Below are positions 37,976 to 47,990 of a stretch of DNA of 64,000 bases, piece by piece (position 1 is the stretch's first letter; each line of letters opens with the position of its first letter). The stretch covers positions 186,001 through 250,000 of the forward strand of contig CP124755.1 of NCBI GenBank assembly GCA_029972135.1. Reading direction: 5' to 3'. The DNA comes from Candidatus Thiocaldithrix dubininis (GTDB lineage Bacteria; Pseudomonadota; Gammaproteobacteria; Thiotrichales; Thiotrichaceae). The translations under genes were made by a program, and so were the position numbers. The notes beneath the pieces are model-generated. The model searched no databases. It had not been told where the DNA came from and saw only the letters and a program-made list of their open reading frames with translations.

Positions 37976-39375
37976 CGTGCCAATGCCTCTTGGCGACGAA
38001 TACTACGCTCAATGCGTTCGATTTGGGGATGTGAAGGACTTAAGCGTTGTTTCAAAGACGCGAGTAATTGTTGTGCTTGCTCACTCTGATATAAACCTTG
38101 ATCGACTAAAGCGGTGAGGCGTTCTAAATCGACTTTTTCAGGTACGGGCGGTTGCGGATCAACCTGCATAATCGCTTGTAAGACATCATGACTAGGTTCA
38201 CCATAAGAATCTGCTATAGGGATGGACGCTGTTCCTATGCCATTACTATCCAACTCTAATAAGCGAATATTTTCACGTTCAACGGTTGATAACACCTGTG
38301 GGCTATGAGTGGTCACAATAAATTGAATCTTAGGAAAAGCGCTTAATAAACCCGCCATCACCGTTTGTTGCCATTGGGGATGCAGGTGCATATCCACCTC
38401 ATCAATCATAACAACCCCCTCACTTTTTAAGGCGGCTTCTGCTCCCAAGTGCGGATTTAATAAGGCACAGCGGTAAGCAATATCCGCCACCATTGCCACC
38501 ATATTTTTAATGCCGTCACTGAGTTGATCCACTTTCAGTGTGCCACGTAGGTCGTGGTGCATGACTAAGGATTTTTCGTGCGTTTCACTATAAGACATAT
38601 TGCGCCAACCGGTACTGGCCAATAATTCATTAACGGCTTGTTGAATAACCGTAATCGGGTTTTCCACTAAGGGATTCGCCGTCACTTGCGAATGACCTGC
38701 TTCTAAACGACGGATTTGATCCTCACGCATTTTAATAAAGGCAGAAATAAACCATTCTTCAAACTGTTTATAACTGGACGAAGGATCAAGACAGTCCAAG
38801 TAGGCAAAGGTACGGGTATTTGCATCGATAATTTCTTTATTGTTGCGCTTAGCCTTCGTCAGACGTTTCTCACTCCACAAACGACCTGTGCCGTAATAAC
38901 TAAAGACGGGTAAGGTAATGCGTAGTTTATCTAGGTCTCTAATATCCTGTTGCAAACTAGCTGAGTACTTTTTTAACTCTCTGGATGATTCATCATCTTT
39001 GGTATGCGAACCTGTTTTTTCACTATCTCGATAACGTTTCCATGTGTGATTTGAAAAATATCCCCATCCTGCATGTATAGCCCCAACCATGCTATCTAGA
39101 ATTATTTCCACAGGTAGCTGCCTTATCATCGAGCCATCTTTTTTTAAAACTCTAGCATCCTCAATGCTTATACTATTGGCAGCAGGTACGGTAGTGTTTG
39201 GATTAGCCAAATCAAAACCACTTAAAAACGACCATAAGCCTATTCTTAAGGCATCTAAGATAGCGGTTTTACCCTGACCATTATTGGCGACTAACACTGT
39301 TAATTGAGGATGAAACTCCACCCTGAGCTGAGCAAAACAACGAAAGTTTTTGAGGTCTAGTGAGTGGAGTTTCAT
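37972..39375 (-). CDS. PtuA-like SMC-type ATPase (COG3950-like) inside the cas operon
   Basis: A 467-residue ABC/SMC-type ATPase. The N terminus 'MKLHSLDLKNFRCFAQLRVEFHPQLTVLVANNGQGKTAILDAL' holds Walker A (residues 31-37). A helical, charged middle (about 120-270) replaces the long SMC coiled coil. The signature-like 'VDQLSDGIKNM' and Walker B 'GVVMIDEVDMHLHPQWQ' precede the H-loop 'FIVTTHSPQVLST'. The tail ends in a basic 'ERIERSIRRQEALAR'. With the HNH gene behind it, this is the PtuA-PtuB arrangement of Septu defence. It begins 30 bases after cas7, with an AAGG box in between. No reverse transcriptase gene is present, so it is not a retron. Confidence 0.85.
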   Translation of the reverse strand: MKLHSLDLKNFRCFAQLRVEFHPQLTVLVANNGQGKTAILDALRIGLWSFLSGFDLANPNTTVPAANSISIEDARVLKKDGSMIRQLPVEIILDSMVGAIHAGWGYFSNHTWKRYRDSEKTGSHTKDDESSRELKKYSASLQQDIRDLDKLRITLPVFSYYGTGRLWSEKRLTKAKRNNKEIIDANTRTFAYLDCLDPSSSYKQFEEWFISAFIKMREDQIRRLEAGHSQVTANPLVENPITVIQQAVNELLASTGWRNMSYSETHEKSLVMHHDLRGTLKVDQLSDGIKNMVAMVADIAYRCALLNPHLGAEAALKSEGVVMIDEVDMHLHPQWQQTVMAGLLSAFPKIQFIVTTHSPQVLSTVERENIRLLELDSNGIGTASIPIADSYGEPSHDVLQAIMQVDPQPPVPEKVDLERLTALVDQGLYQSEQAQQLLASLKQRLSPSHPQIERIERSIRRQEALAR

Positions 39376-39405
39376 AATATTAACCTTAATGCCTTGTTCT
39401 AACTT

Positions 39406-40287
39406 TTAACCTACCTTTCTAAGCAACTCCACACCATTTGGCAAGTTGTCCGCGTCCACTGTCACCACGTAATCCTTAAAACTACGCGGTACTTCGACCT
39501 GTTTTTCAGCTTTAATACGCTCAAATAAGCTATAAGCAGGGGCATTGCCTAACTTGCCTTCGTGTTTAAACACATACAGTCCACGAGTTGCCATTTCACC
39601 GCGTGCGGCCGAACGATCATGCTCAAACATCTCAGCTAAGGCTTGCCATAACAGTTCTAAATCCGTTTCAGAAAAGCCTGTTTGATCGGCTAGGTGTGCG
39701 GACACAAAACCATGTGCGACGTATAAACCATAAGGTACGGTGAATTTACGCCCCATCGTGCGGTTATCGCCGTCTTGTTTTTCGGCTTCTTTTTCGGTGG
39801 CCACTGCCATACGGGTAATGGAATGTTCGGAAGCAATCACAGGGTCAATCGAACGGGCAAAGGTCATTTGCACCGCACCGCGTACTTGACCACAGTTAAT
39901 CCCAGTTGACATCACCGCGCCAAAGGTACGGACATCATAGAAGTTCTGACACATCCATTGACGAGCTTCCTCTACCTTATCGCCACCTTTACGCTTTTTA
40001 TCATCACCTGCCAAAATCGCCGCACCATCTGGAATGGCTTGATAAGCCCGTTCATGTTGTTTGTTTAAAATGGCTTTTTCTTTGACATAAATTTCATACG
40101 GTGGCTGTTCACCATGTAATAAGCCAACAAAATTACGCACCTTACGTTTGAGACTCACATCCGTTACCAAACCTTGCCCTGTTTCGGCATCGACACGCGG
40201 TAAATTACCCGCGTCAGGGTCGCCATTCGGATTGCCGTCTTTGACATCAAACAATAGAACGAAGTCATAACGATGGTTTAAGCTCAT
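39406..40287 (-). CDS. cas7c: Type I-C Cascade backbone protein Cas7 (Csd2)
   Basis: A 293-residue Cas7/Csd2 RAMP protein that polymerises along the crRNA. It begins '[30 protein letters not shown]', the family hallmark, and has '[22 protein letters not shown]' and '[20 protein letters not shown]'. ATG overlaps the cas8c stop by four bases. Its usual downstream neighbour cas4 is displaced by the Septu-like pair. Confidence 0.97.
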   Translation of the reverse strand: MSLNHRYDFVLLFDVKDGNPNGDPDAGNLPRVDAETGQGLVTDVSLKRKVRNFVGLLHGEQPPYEIYVKEKAILNKQHERAYQAIPDGAAILAGDDKKRKGGDKVEEARQWMCQNFYDVRTFGAVMSTGINCGQVRGAVQMTFARSIDPVIASEHSITRMAVATEKEAEKQDGDNRTMGRKFTVPYGLYVAHGFVSAHLADQTGFSETDLELLWQALAEMFEHDRSAARGEMATRGLYVFKHEGKLGNAPAYSLFERIKAEKQVEVPRSFKDYVVTVDADNLPNGVELLRKVG

Positions 40288-42047
40288 AGCAATTCTCCTT
40301 GTGCGCCCGCTTTGGCAAGTTCAGATGATTTAGGTTCAGTAGGGTCGGTTTTTTCGCGTTTCTTAAAGAAATCTTGGCGTTGATGATAATAGCCAATGGC
40401 AAAACGCCCTTGATCTTTCAAGCTTAAATGACTCGGAAAATCATTAATATGGCTCATAATCTCGCCTAATAATTTTTCTAAATTACTGACTCGCCCCTGA
40501 TTATCCATTTTGCTCAAATGGTGATTTTTTAATTTCAATAGTGTTGAAAAGACTGTGACAGGAGTAGCGGCGGCAGCCCCGTAATAACGATCCCGAATCG
40601 TGGCATTTAAGCCCGGATTGGCTTCCTCTTGAATCTTTTCCAAGCTCGCAAACAAACGCCCCAAGTGATAACTAGGATGAGCATTCTCTTTATCTAATGA
40701 CACGGTGAGATTCTCCGTAGAATGAAGTCGATTTAAGTAGGCTTTGATTAAAGCGGCACGCGGATAGTTGACTTGCTGCTCAGCACGAATGCGCCGTAGG
40801 GCAGACGATAATAAGGTTTCGGGATAAGGTCGCCCTTCTAAAATACTACGCATCACCTCACCCGCTAAATTAGGCGGTACATTTTCGGTTTTACCTAATA
40901 GAGCAATGGAACGCAGTAATACCCACAGAGGTAAAAACTCAGGGTCGCGCTCACTACGGTCAATTTCCAAAAGTTTGAAATGCTCGACAATGCGTAGACT
41001 CACTTCACGCACTGTTGCCACCTGCCAAAAACGGATACTAATTCGTGCAGCATTAGGGGCTAAACCTAAGATATAAAATAAGGTTTCCTCTCCCAAAGCA
41101 GGTGTACGCCCATGCTTTTCCACTGCCTCAAATACCGCCTTGACTGCTGGCGTATTACGGTCAGGATCATCCTTGACAGCCTCTCCCGCTCCCCAAATCG
41201 CCGCAAAATTATCTTCTAGTGCATCATCCTTACTCGCCCAGAATACCGTAGAGGCATCGCCAACCTGCATACGTTGTTTAGAATCTTTACCTAATAAGTG
41301 ATTTAAAGCAGTGGTATACGCAAACGCGGCTTCCTTACTCACAGGTGCATTAAAACTTTGACTTTTACCGTAGGAAGCAAACGCAGCTAAATTAAAAGAA
41401 ATAATATTTGCGCCTGCGGTTTGTGCGCCCCATACGCCTTTAATCGCAGGGTGCAAACGCTCAATTTCCGCTGTTTCGCCTGTAATTAAACAAGTACTTT
41501 GTGCAGTTTCATCACTTTCACCATTTGCCAACGCATTTTGTACCGCTCGACTTTGACACACTAAAGCGGTTTCACCTTGTAAACGGAAAGTCAGATTAGG
41601 ATTGGTTTTCTCGATTTCTTCCCACAGCGGGTTTTGTGCTAAAACGGCGTGATCTAAATGGGTTAAGAACTCAATAACTGCCACAATACCTTTATCTTTC
41701 TCAGCTAAATTTAAAGCTTGAATCTTGGCGAGAAAGGCGGCTTGTTGTTCTTTAACGCGCTCAGGTTTGCCTTTGGTATCAATACCTAATACATATTCGG
41801 CATTGTCCCATAGCAAGTTGGCGGCAACCCCTGAAGTTTTTTTCACACCTTGCGGGACTAGAAAAGACTTAGCTCGACGCTTTTTACCTTCGCCCGAACG
41901 AGTATCATCAATCTGATTTAAGCTACCATCCGCACGCAATTCTAAAATAAAAGGGAGTTCTTTATTTTCAAAGCCAGCAGGTGCTAAGGCAGATTCAGGG
42001 TCTTGGGCTTTGCGTTGGTAATAGTCATATAAGGCTTGCAGAATCAT
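40284..42047 (-). CDS. cas8c: Type I-C Cascade large subunit Cas8c (Csd1)
   Basis: A 587-residue Csd1. The start '[37 protein letters not shown]' and internal '[37 protein letters not shown]' with 'TVFWASK' are typical. Cas8c recognises the PAM and opens target DNA; its C-terminal part is also translated as the small subunit Cas11c from an internal start in studied I-C systems, which could also occur here. Four-base overlaps join it to cas5c and cas7. Confidence 0.97.
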   Translation of the reverse strand: MILQALYDYYQRKAQDPESALAPAGFENKELPFILELRADGSLNQIDDTRSGEGKKRRAKSFLVPQGVKKTSGVAANLLWDNAEYVLGIDTKGKPERVKEQQAAFLAKIQALNLAEKDKGIVAVIEFLTHLDHAVLAQNPLWEEIEKTNPNLTFRLQGETALVCQSRAVQNALANGESDETAQSTCLITGETAEIERLHPAIKGVWGAQTAGANIISFNLAAFASYGKSQSFNAPVSKEAAFAYTTALNHLLGKDSKQRMQVGDASTVFWASKDDALEDNFAAIWGAGEAVKDDPDRNTPAVKAVFEAVEKHGRTPALGEETLFYILGLAPNAARISIRFWQVATVREVSLRIVEHFKLLEIDRSERDPEFLPLWVLLRSIALLGKTENVPPNLAGEVMRSILEGRPYPETLLSSALRRIRAEQQVNYPRAALIKAYLNRLHSTENLTVSLDKENAHPSYHLGRLFASLEKIQEEANPGLNATIRDRYYGAAAATPVTVFSTLLKLKNHHLSKMDNQGRVSNLEKLLGEIMSHINDFPSHLSLKDQGRFAIGYYHQRQDFFKKREKTDPTEPKSSELAKAGAQGELL

Positions 42048-42715
42048 CCGCGTATCTCCTCACTATTCCACGCAGGCACGGTTAAGACACCATCTTGCAT
42101 GGTAGCTTGGAAAAAACGCGGCATAGGATTATCGCTGTCGGCAAAATCCATGTCATACAGCATCCAACCCAGTTCACGTTTGCCTTGTAACTCATCAGGA
42201 ATCTCTTGTGAGGTAGGGTTTTCAACTAAACGAAAATCACAAGAAAATTCGCGTGTACCTAAATACGGTTGATTAAAGCATTGCCCTTTACTGGCTCGAC
42301 GCTTAAACATTTCCGCAAATTTGATGACGGTGTTATCAGTATCGGGGCTGAGTAGCTCAAATTCGGCATGGAGGCGATACTTAACATCGCGTAAGAATAA
42401 ACCTGCCCGCTGCTGGCGATCTTCCTCAATATATAAACCTAACTGCCCCTTACTTTGCTTCATAGCAGATTTTACCGAACCGGCAGGTACAACACTGGCA
42501 ACCTCATTACGGCGTAAGTTCATCCAACGTATCGGCTTAAGTACTTCGATTTTGCGTACCTGCCAACGTATTGCAGGTTTCCACAAAATCGCCTCAAATA
42601 CGGCTCGCGCTGCTGATGGGGTAATCACATCATAAGACACCCGCTCAACTTTCATTTCAGGACGAGTGAAACAAGCAAAATCGCCTGTTACTTCTAAACA
42701 AAAGCTAAATGACAT
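42044..42715 (-). CDS. cas5c: Type I-C crRNA endoribonuclease Cas5c (Cas5d)
   Basis: A 223-residue Cas5 of the type that replaces Cas6: it cuts pre-crRNA at the base of the repeat hairpin. 'CLEVTGDFACFTRPEMKVERVSYDVITPSAARAVFEAILWKP' is the conserved N terminus, and 'QCFNQPYLGTREFSCDF' is also typical. The repeat in this window leaves an 11-nt handle after its stem, as expected for Cas5c cutting. Twelve bases separate it from cas3. Confidence 0.97.
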   Translation of the reverse strand: MSFSFCLEVTGDFACFTRPEMKVERVSYDVITPSAARAVFEAILWKPAIRWQVRKIEVLKPIRWMNLRRNEVASVVPAGSVKSAMKQSKGQLGLYIEEDRQQRAGLFLRDVKYRLHAEFELLSPDTDNTVIKFAEMFKRRASKGQCFNQPYLGTREFSCDFRLVENPTSQEIPDELQGKRELGWMLYDMDFADSDNPMPRFFQATMQDGVLTVPAWNSEEIRG

Positions 42716-42727
42716 AAGGGAAATTCC

Positions 42728-44974
42728 TTACATGCTGGTTAGAAAGTCAGTGGACAGACTGATGCCATCCACTAATAGCCCTAATTTTTCATCATATAAA
42801 CCATCACTGACCTGCTCATAAATACCTGCTAAATTAGCCAGTTCACGAATATCACCCGCTTTAACTAGGCGGTTTTTATCCTGCTCGTGAATCGTTACAG
42901 CATAACGTTGCAGTTTGCGCATGAGCCAGCGTGAAGCACCTAACACTTTAAGCTGTTGTATCAGCTTTGCGCCCTCACCATAGGTGACAAACACCGTAGA
43001 ACCTTCCTCTTTAATGAAGCGAAAACGATTAGCCGCAGTACGAAACTGAATTTTGAGTTGTTGAGCATCTTTAGTCAGTAGTTCGTCAATACTTTGCTCA
43101 TCCAGTGATTTTGTATGGCTGTAATAATGCTCAAAATAGCGTTTAAAATGGCTATGATGCAAAGGTGCTTCGGTAAACAAAGGCAATAAGCTTTTACTAG
43201 TAGAGGCTGATAAACCCAACTGACCTTTAAGCTTGTGATTATTGGGCGGCACAAATACGATCACTTTACCCTTGTCTGCCAATAAGCCTTCCCGATTACA
43301 ACGCCCAGCAGCTTGTGCAATAGAATCTAAACCCGCCAAAGCGCGATACACCACTGGAAAATCCACATCCACCCCAGCCTCAATTAACTGAGTACTCACT
43401 ACTCGAATCGGCTGTTTAGCCTTCAATTGGGTGTGAATGACTTGCAACTTTTCCGAACGATGTTCACCACATAAATTGGTACTGAGATAATAAGTATCCG
43501 CAGGTAATAAACGACACAATTCAGCCGCCTGTTTTTTGGTATTAACGATCACTAACACCGTTTCATGCTCAGCAATTTCCGTAGCTAAATCCTCCCAATC
43601 GCGCTCAGTATTTAAGTCATCAGGAACTTGTACTTGCACCCGCTCCAAATCGGCAAACAGTTGCGCACAATCTGGAATAATTTCCGTGACTTGCTCAGGC
43701 TCAAAACCTTTGAGTAAGGGCTTGTTAAAAGCGTCATAAATACTCTGTAAAGCAGGTTGAGTAGCGGTCGATAACACAAAGGTCACACCATAATGCTCGA
43801 CCAAGCTTTTCATCACACTGAGGATAGGATTGAGAAAATCAGGCGGTAATAATTGCGCTTCATCCAACACAATAATGCTATTAGCCAAATTATGTAATTT
43901 GCGGCAACGGCTGGTGCGGCTAGCAAATAAGGACTCAAACAGTTGCACATTGGTGGTGACAATAATCGGCGCGTCCCAATTTTCCGAAGCCAAGCGACTT
44001 AATGCATCTTCTTTACTAGGGTCAAGATTGCTATGGTGCTCAATGACACAATTACCCAGCGTTTGAAAAATCGAACGGTAAATATTGGCGGTCTGCTCAA
44101 TAATGCTGGTGTAAGGAATCGCATAAATAATACGTTTTTTGTGATGCTGTACCGCATGCTCTAAAGCAAAGGCCATACCTGATAAGGTTTTGCCACCACC
44201 AGTAGGGACAGTTAATGAAAAAACACCTGCGGTTTGTTGTGCTGCCTCACGGCAATCTTGAAGAATCTGCGCACGAATTTGATTAACAGGTGTAGGTTCT
44301 GCATTTGCTGCAAATGTTTGCATGTGTTGATTAAACACTTCACGCAAAGTACTCAAATCGGGGTACTGCCCACGTTGAGCAAATTGCTCAGGCTGCATAA
44401 AGCGTTCAGTATCCAGAAAATCCGCATCCACCAAACTGGAAAATAACATGCGCAACCATAGGGCGTATTCATGGGGTTTGCCAATCGGGGGCGTTCTCGG
44501 CAAGTCCTGCGCTAAAATGTCTTTGGGTATATCGACCTGCAAAGCTTTAGCTAAATGCTCTTTGTCTTCTAGTATTTCCGCTAATGAACGCCCATCAGCC
44601 TCAGTAGTTTTATGCCAATCAGGTAAACCTGCATGATGCCCCGCAATTAAATAAGCGAGTGGCATACCCAACAGTTTATGCTTTTGTACGGCATATAAAG
44701 CACCTGCGGCAGAGTGGTTCACCTTACCACTTTGCTCAATATGAGCATTAGGGTTATAACCACTTTTTACCCCAATATAAGCCTGAAACTCTGGATTATA
44801 TTTACCTAAATCATGCCAAAGCCCCGTTACATAAGCCCATTCACGACTATTAAAATCATTAGCATAACTTGACGCTAACTCCGCAACATCGCGTAAATGC
44901 TCATCGAGCCAATGTTCAATGGGTTGGTTGTGATCGTCAAAACGGACGTGGGCAATACGGCGAGTTAAAAACAT
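42728..44974 (-). CDS. cas3: Type I-C CRISPR-associated helicase-nuclease Cas3
   Basis: A 748-residue Cas3 with an N-terminal HD nuclease and a C-terminal superfamily-2 helicase. HD motifs: 'LWHDLGKYNPEFQ', 'VNHSAAGALYAV' and 'IAGHHAGLPD'. Helicase motifs: Walker A 'VPTGGGKTLSGM', a DEAQ box 'VLDEAQLLPPDF', 'VLSTATQPALQ', and 'QAAGRCNREG'. All look intact, so interference should work. It is the first gene of the operon. The AT-rich 210 bp upstream (44975-45184) must carry the cas promoter, but none was clear by eye. Confidence 0.98.
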   Translation of the reverse strand: MFLTRRIAHVRFDDHNQPIEHWLDEHLRDVAELASSYANDFNSREWAYVTGLWHDLGKYNPEFQAYIGVKSGYNPNAHIEQSGKVNHSAAGALYAVQKHKLLGMPLAYLIAGHHAGLPDWHKTTEADGRSLAEILEDKEHLAKALQVDIPKDILAQDLPRTPPIGKPHEYALWLRMLFSSLVDADFLDTERFMQPEQFAQRGQYPDLSTLREVFNQHMQTFAANAEPTPVNQIRAQILQDCREAAQQTAGVFSLTVPTGGGKTLSGMAFALEHAVQHHKKRIIYAIPYTSIIEQTANIYRSIFQTLGNCVIEHHSNLDPSKEDALSRLASENWDAPIIVTTNVQLFESLFASRTSRCRKLHNLANSIIVLDEAQLLPPDFLNPILSVMKSLVEHYGVTFVLSTATQPALQSIYDAFNKPLLKGFEPEQVTEIIPDCAQLFADLERVQVQVPDDLNTERDWEDLATEIAEHETVLVIVNTKKQAAELCRLLPADTYYLSTNLCGEHRSEKLQVIHTQLKAKQPIRVVSTQLIEAGVDVDFPVVYRALAGLDSIAQAAGRCNREGLLADKGKVIVFVPPNNHKLKGQLGLSASTSKSLLPLFTEAPLHHSHFKRYFEHYYSHTKSLDEQSIDELLTKDAQQLKIQFRTAANRFRFIKEEGSTVFVTYGEGAKLIQQLKVLGASRWLMRKLQRYAVTIHEQDKNRLVKAGDIRELANLAGIYEQVSDGLYDEKLGLLVDGISLSTDFLTSM

Positions 44975-45184
44975 AAATTTTCAAATCTATTTTTTAAATT
45001 CATAAAGTAACTATATTAGTTGAATTGGTCAAAAATTATCTATTTTGTTAATAATTTTTAATCAAAGCTGGTGTTGTTATTCACGATTTTGTATGTGGGC
45101 AAACAGGTGAATTACCTTCTCTAATACAAGCCCTTGCAAATCCGCTATAGTGGTTATTGATGCAGGTTGCTTGGGAGTTTAGCT

Positions 45185-45475
45185 ATGTGGTTGCTGTGGT
45201 TGAATACGTTGATTAGTATCGTCGGGGTGATATTAGGCATTTTCTTAGCATCGGGTAGCGTGATCAGTATTGCGAATATGCAGGTGTCGTGGGCGTGGCT
45301 GTTATTGGTGGCGGCGTTTGCCGTGCCAGTGATGTTTGGTATTTCGGGAATTGGCGCGTGGTTGGCTTATGGATTTGGGGCATTACCGTGGATTAATTAT
45401 TTAATTGCCCTGCCTTGGGTGTATCTTGCGCTGTTTATTGCAGCCATGCTGCTGACCTTTAAATTGCTGGCTTAA
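45185..45475 (+). CDS. Small hydrophobic membrane protein, unknown
   Basis: A 96-residue protein with three predicted membrane segments (about residues 5-27, 35-62 and 72-95), low in charge and without a recognised motif. The ATG at 45185 is chosen because GGGAG lies eight bases upstream; a TTG six codons earlier has no such site. The yidD gene follows after only seven bases, so the two are probably co-expressed. Function not known. Confidence 0.7.
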   Translation: MWLLWLNTLISIVGVILGIFLASGSVISIANMQVSWAWLLLVAAFAVPVMFGISGIGAWLAYGFGALPWINYLIALPWVYLALFIAAMLLTFKLLA

Positions 45476-45482
45476 TTCTTGT

Positions 45483-45776
45483 ATGAAACGAATTTTGATT
45501 ACGCTGATTCGCGGCTATCAGCTTTTTATTAGCCCATTATTAGGCAGTAATTGCCGTTTTTATCCCACCTGTTCGCATTATGCGAAAGAAGCTTTAGAGA
45601 AACACGGGGCAGCGAAAGGCGGGTGGTTAGCTTTAAAGCGTATTGGGCGTTGTCACCCTTGGCATGAGGGCGGGGTGGATTTAGTGCCTGAGCCAACCGC
45701 TAACACTTGCCACTGTCAGAACCACCAGCACCCTCATTCACACGCCGATACAAAGTCGCCGCCTACTCATAAGTGA
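45483..45776 (+). CDS. yidD: Membrane protein insertion efficiency factor YidD
   Basis: A 97-residue protein with the YidD pattern '[32 protein letters not shown]' and '[18 protein letters not shown]', including the conserved cysteines. YidD assists insertion of inner-membrane proteins. In most genomes it lies in rpmH-rnpA-yidD-yidC; here it stands away from those genes, after a small membrane protein. The His/Pro-rich tail (about 80-97) is an addition to the usual core and could bind metal. Confidence 0.95.
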   Translation: MKRILITLIRGYQLFISPLLGSNCRFYPTCSHYAKEALEKHGAAKGGWLALKRIGRCHPWHEGGVDLVPEPTANTCHCQNHQHPHSHADTKSPPTHK

Positions 45777-45836
45777 TATAGGCAAGTTTAGACCGAGCTG
45801 TTTAGGCTTAGCGCCTCGGATTGTTAGGTGTATGAC

Positions 45837-46391
45837 ATGCGACAGTATTTACAGGCGTATTTTGCAAAAATGCGCGGTGGTGGTAAGCCTTCGCCGCATG
45901 CGTTGAATTGGCGCAATGCTTTGTGCTCATGGCTGGGTTCGTTTGTGGGGATTGCCGCGATTGCTTATTTGAATAGCTATTCCGATTTAACCCAGCACGA
46001 TCATTTCTTTCTGATTGGCTCGTTTGGTGCGACCGCCGTTTTATTATTTGGTGCGCCAACTGCGCCCTTTGCACAGCCTCGGCATGTGTTAGGCGGGCAT
46101 TTAGTCGGCGCAATTATTGGGGTTACGCTTTATCAGTTGTTGCCAGAACCGTTGTGGTTAAGTACCGCATTAACAGTTTCTTTAAGCACCGTTGCTATGT
46201 ATCTCACCCGCACTTTACATCCTCCCGGTGGCGGCACGGCGTTAATCGCCATTATTGGCAGCGATAAAGTCCACCAGTTAGGTTATGGCTATGTGTTAGA
46301 CCCCGTATTGCTAGGCGTTGTTATTTTACTGTGCATTGCGTTACTGGTTAATAATCTATCGCCGTTGCGTAAATACCCTAGTTATTGGTGA
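45837..46391 (+). CDS. HPP-family membrane protein
   Basis: A 184-residue protein with four membrane segments. 'SFVGIAAIAYLNSY', 'IGSFGATAVLLFGAPTAPFAQPRHVLGGHLVGAIIGV' and 'TLHPPGGGTALIAIIGSDKVHQLGYGYVLDPVLLGVV' are the HPP signature (His-Pro-Pro). In some organisms HPP proteins affect nitrite transport. The ATG at 45837 is preferred to a GTG three codons upstream. It lies just before the DabA operon; a functional link is possible but not shown. Confidence 0.88.
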   Translation: MRQYLQAYFAKMRGGGKPSPHALNWRNALCSWLGSFVGIAAIAYLNSYSDLTQHDHFFLIGSFGATAVLLFGAPTAPFAQPRHVLGGHLVGAIIGVTLYQLLPEPLWLSTALTVSLSTVAMYLTRTLHPPGGGTALIAIIGSDKVHQLGYGYVLDPVLLGVVILLCIALLVNNLSPLRKYPSYW

Positions 46392-46509
46392 AGGCTTGGC
46401 TTTTGAAAGCGTTAGAGTTTATGGGGATAATGGGTGTTAGTTGCGCGGACAAGCGTGTATTATCGCTTGCTTATATTCTTTTAATCCTTATTCAACACCG
46501 CTAGGCTTT

Positions 46510-47988
46510 ATGGATCGCTTATCCTTGCTGCTTTTATTACCAGCGGCGGGTGCTGCTTTGGTAGCGCTATTACCCAGCACACGCCCTACATTAATACGCT
46601 ATGCTGCGATTGCGGCGGCGTTTATCAATATGTTGTATGCCTTTTATTTAATTCGGGATTTTTCGTTTACAACGCCCGGTATACAATTCTTAGTACAGCA
46701 TGTGTGGAATAAAGAATTAGGCACATCGTTCGCATTAGGGGTGGATGGTTTTTCTTTTCCCCTAGTGTTGCTGACTACCGTGTTAGTGCTCATGGCAATG
46801 CTAGCCTCGCATATGATCAAACATCATATTAAAGGCTATTACGTATTAATGTTATTGCTGGAAGCAGCCACGCTTGGCGTATTTATGGCGCAAGATTGGG
46901 GCTTATTTTATATTTTCTGGGAATTAGTATTGATTCCGCTGTTCTTTTTAATTGATCGTTGGGGCGGCAAGAATCGCCAAACCGCTGCCTTAAATTTCGT
47001 ACTCTACACCATGGGCGGCTCGGTATTTATGTTATTGGCGTTATTGGTGTTATTCGATGCCACACCGAATCACCAATTTAGCTTTGAAGCAATGGCATTA
47101 GGGGCGCATCAATTATCTGCCACCGAACAAACGCTGATTTTCTTAGGTTTATTGATTGGCTTTGGCGTGAAAATGCCAACTTTTCCATTACACGGTTGGT
47201 TGCCGGTTGCGCATGTGGAAGCGCCTAGCCCAGTGAGTATTTTGTTATCCGGTATTTTATTAAAAATGGGTTCGTATGGCTTAATTCGTGCCATTGATAC
47301 CTTACCCGCTGCCGCGCAAGCCTTGCAAGGTTGGCTATTTTTGGTGGGAGTCGTCGGCTTAATTTACGGCGGCTTATTGGCATGGCGACAAAGCGATATG
47401 AAGAAAATGATCGCGTATTCTTCGGTCAGTCACATGGGCGTGGTATTAATCGGCATCTCCACCCTGAATAATTACGGCTTAATCGGTGCAGAATTTCAAA
47501 TGGTGGCACATGGCTTAGTCGCGGGTGCAACCTTTATGCTGATTGGCTTGTTATACGAGCGTACCCATACCCGGGATATTAACGACTACGGTTCTTTGAT
47601 TCGCGTGACCCCACGCTTTGCTTTTTTAATTATTTTGGCGTTTATTGGGGGCGTTGGTTTACCCAGTACAGCGGGCTTTGTGGCGGAATTACAAGTGTTA
47701 TTAGGCGGTTTTCAGCGCTGGCAATGGTTTATCGCCTTATTGTCAGTCGGTGTGATTATTTCCGCTACCTACAGCGTACGTACTATTAAGCATTTGTATA
47801 CCGGTCCTATGCGGTTGGATATGCAACAAGTGGATGATTTACACGCGGTAGAGCTGCTGGCAGCAGGTAGCTTATTGGCAGCTACTTTTATATTGGGTTT
47901 TTACCCGCTGCCCTTATTAGACATGATTCAACCCAGCGTACAGCAATTCCTGACGAATTTTAATCCTGTGATAACGGGGGGTATGTAA
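46510..47988 (+). CDS. NuoM/Mrp-antiporter-like subunit of the DabA operon (1)
   Basis: A 492-residue polytopic protein (about 14 helices) of the NuoM/MrpD family. The ion-path Glu is in 'FYIFWELVLIPLFFLIDRWG', and the pump lysines in 'FGVKMPTFPLHGWLPVAHVEAPSPVSILLSGILLKMGSYGLIR'. The ATG at 46510 is chosen because the protein then starts like NuoM ('MDRLSLLLLLPAAGAALVALLP'); an earlier TTG would add 23 unrelated residues. No other complex I subunits are present, so this is not respiratory NADH dehydrogenase. dabA follows after two bases. Confidence 0.9.
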   Translation: MDRLSLLLLLPAAGAALVALLPSTRPTLIRYAAIAAAFINMLYAFYLIRDFSFTTPGIQFLVQHVWNKELGTSFALGVDGFSFPLVLLTTVLVLMAMLASHMIKHHIKGYYVLMLLLEAATLGVFMAQDWGLFYIFWELVLIPLFFLIDRWGGKNRQTAALNFVLYTMGGSVFMLLALLVLFDATPNHQFSFEAMALGAHQLSATEQTLIFLGLLIGFGVKMPTFPLHGWLPVAHVEAPSPVSILLSGILLKMGSYGLIRAIDTLPAAAQALQGWLFLVGVVGLIYGGLLAWRQSDMKKMIAYSSVSHMGVVLIGISTLNNYGLIGAEFQMVAHGLVAGATFMLIGLLYERTHTRDINDYGSLIRVTPRFAFLIILAFIGGVGLPSTAGFVAELQVLLGGFQRWQWFIALLSVGVIISATYSVRTIKHLYTGPMRLDMQQVDDLHAVELLAAGSLLAATFILGFYPLPLLDMIQPSVQQFLTNFNPVITGGM

Positions 47989-47990
47989 GC

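Noticed and set aside
37247-39375. Retron Ec78-type system
   Set aside because: The ATPase and HNH nuclease resemble those of that retron, but no reverse transcriptase or msr-msd RNA is present in the cas region.
46441-46509. Longer N terminus from a TTG start for the first NuoM-like protein
   Set aside because: The extra 23 residues are not membrane-like or conserved, and the ATG at 46510 gives a normal NuoM start.
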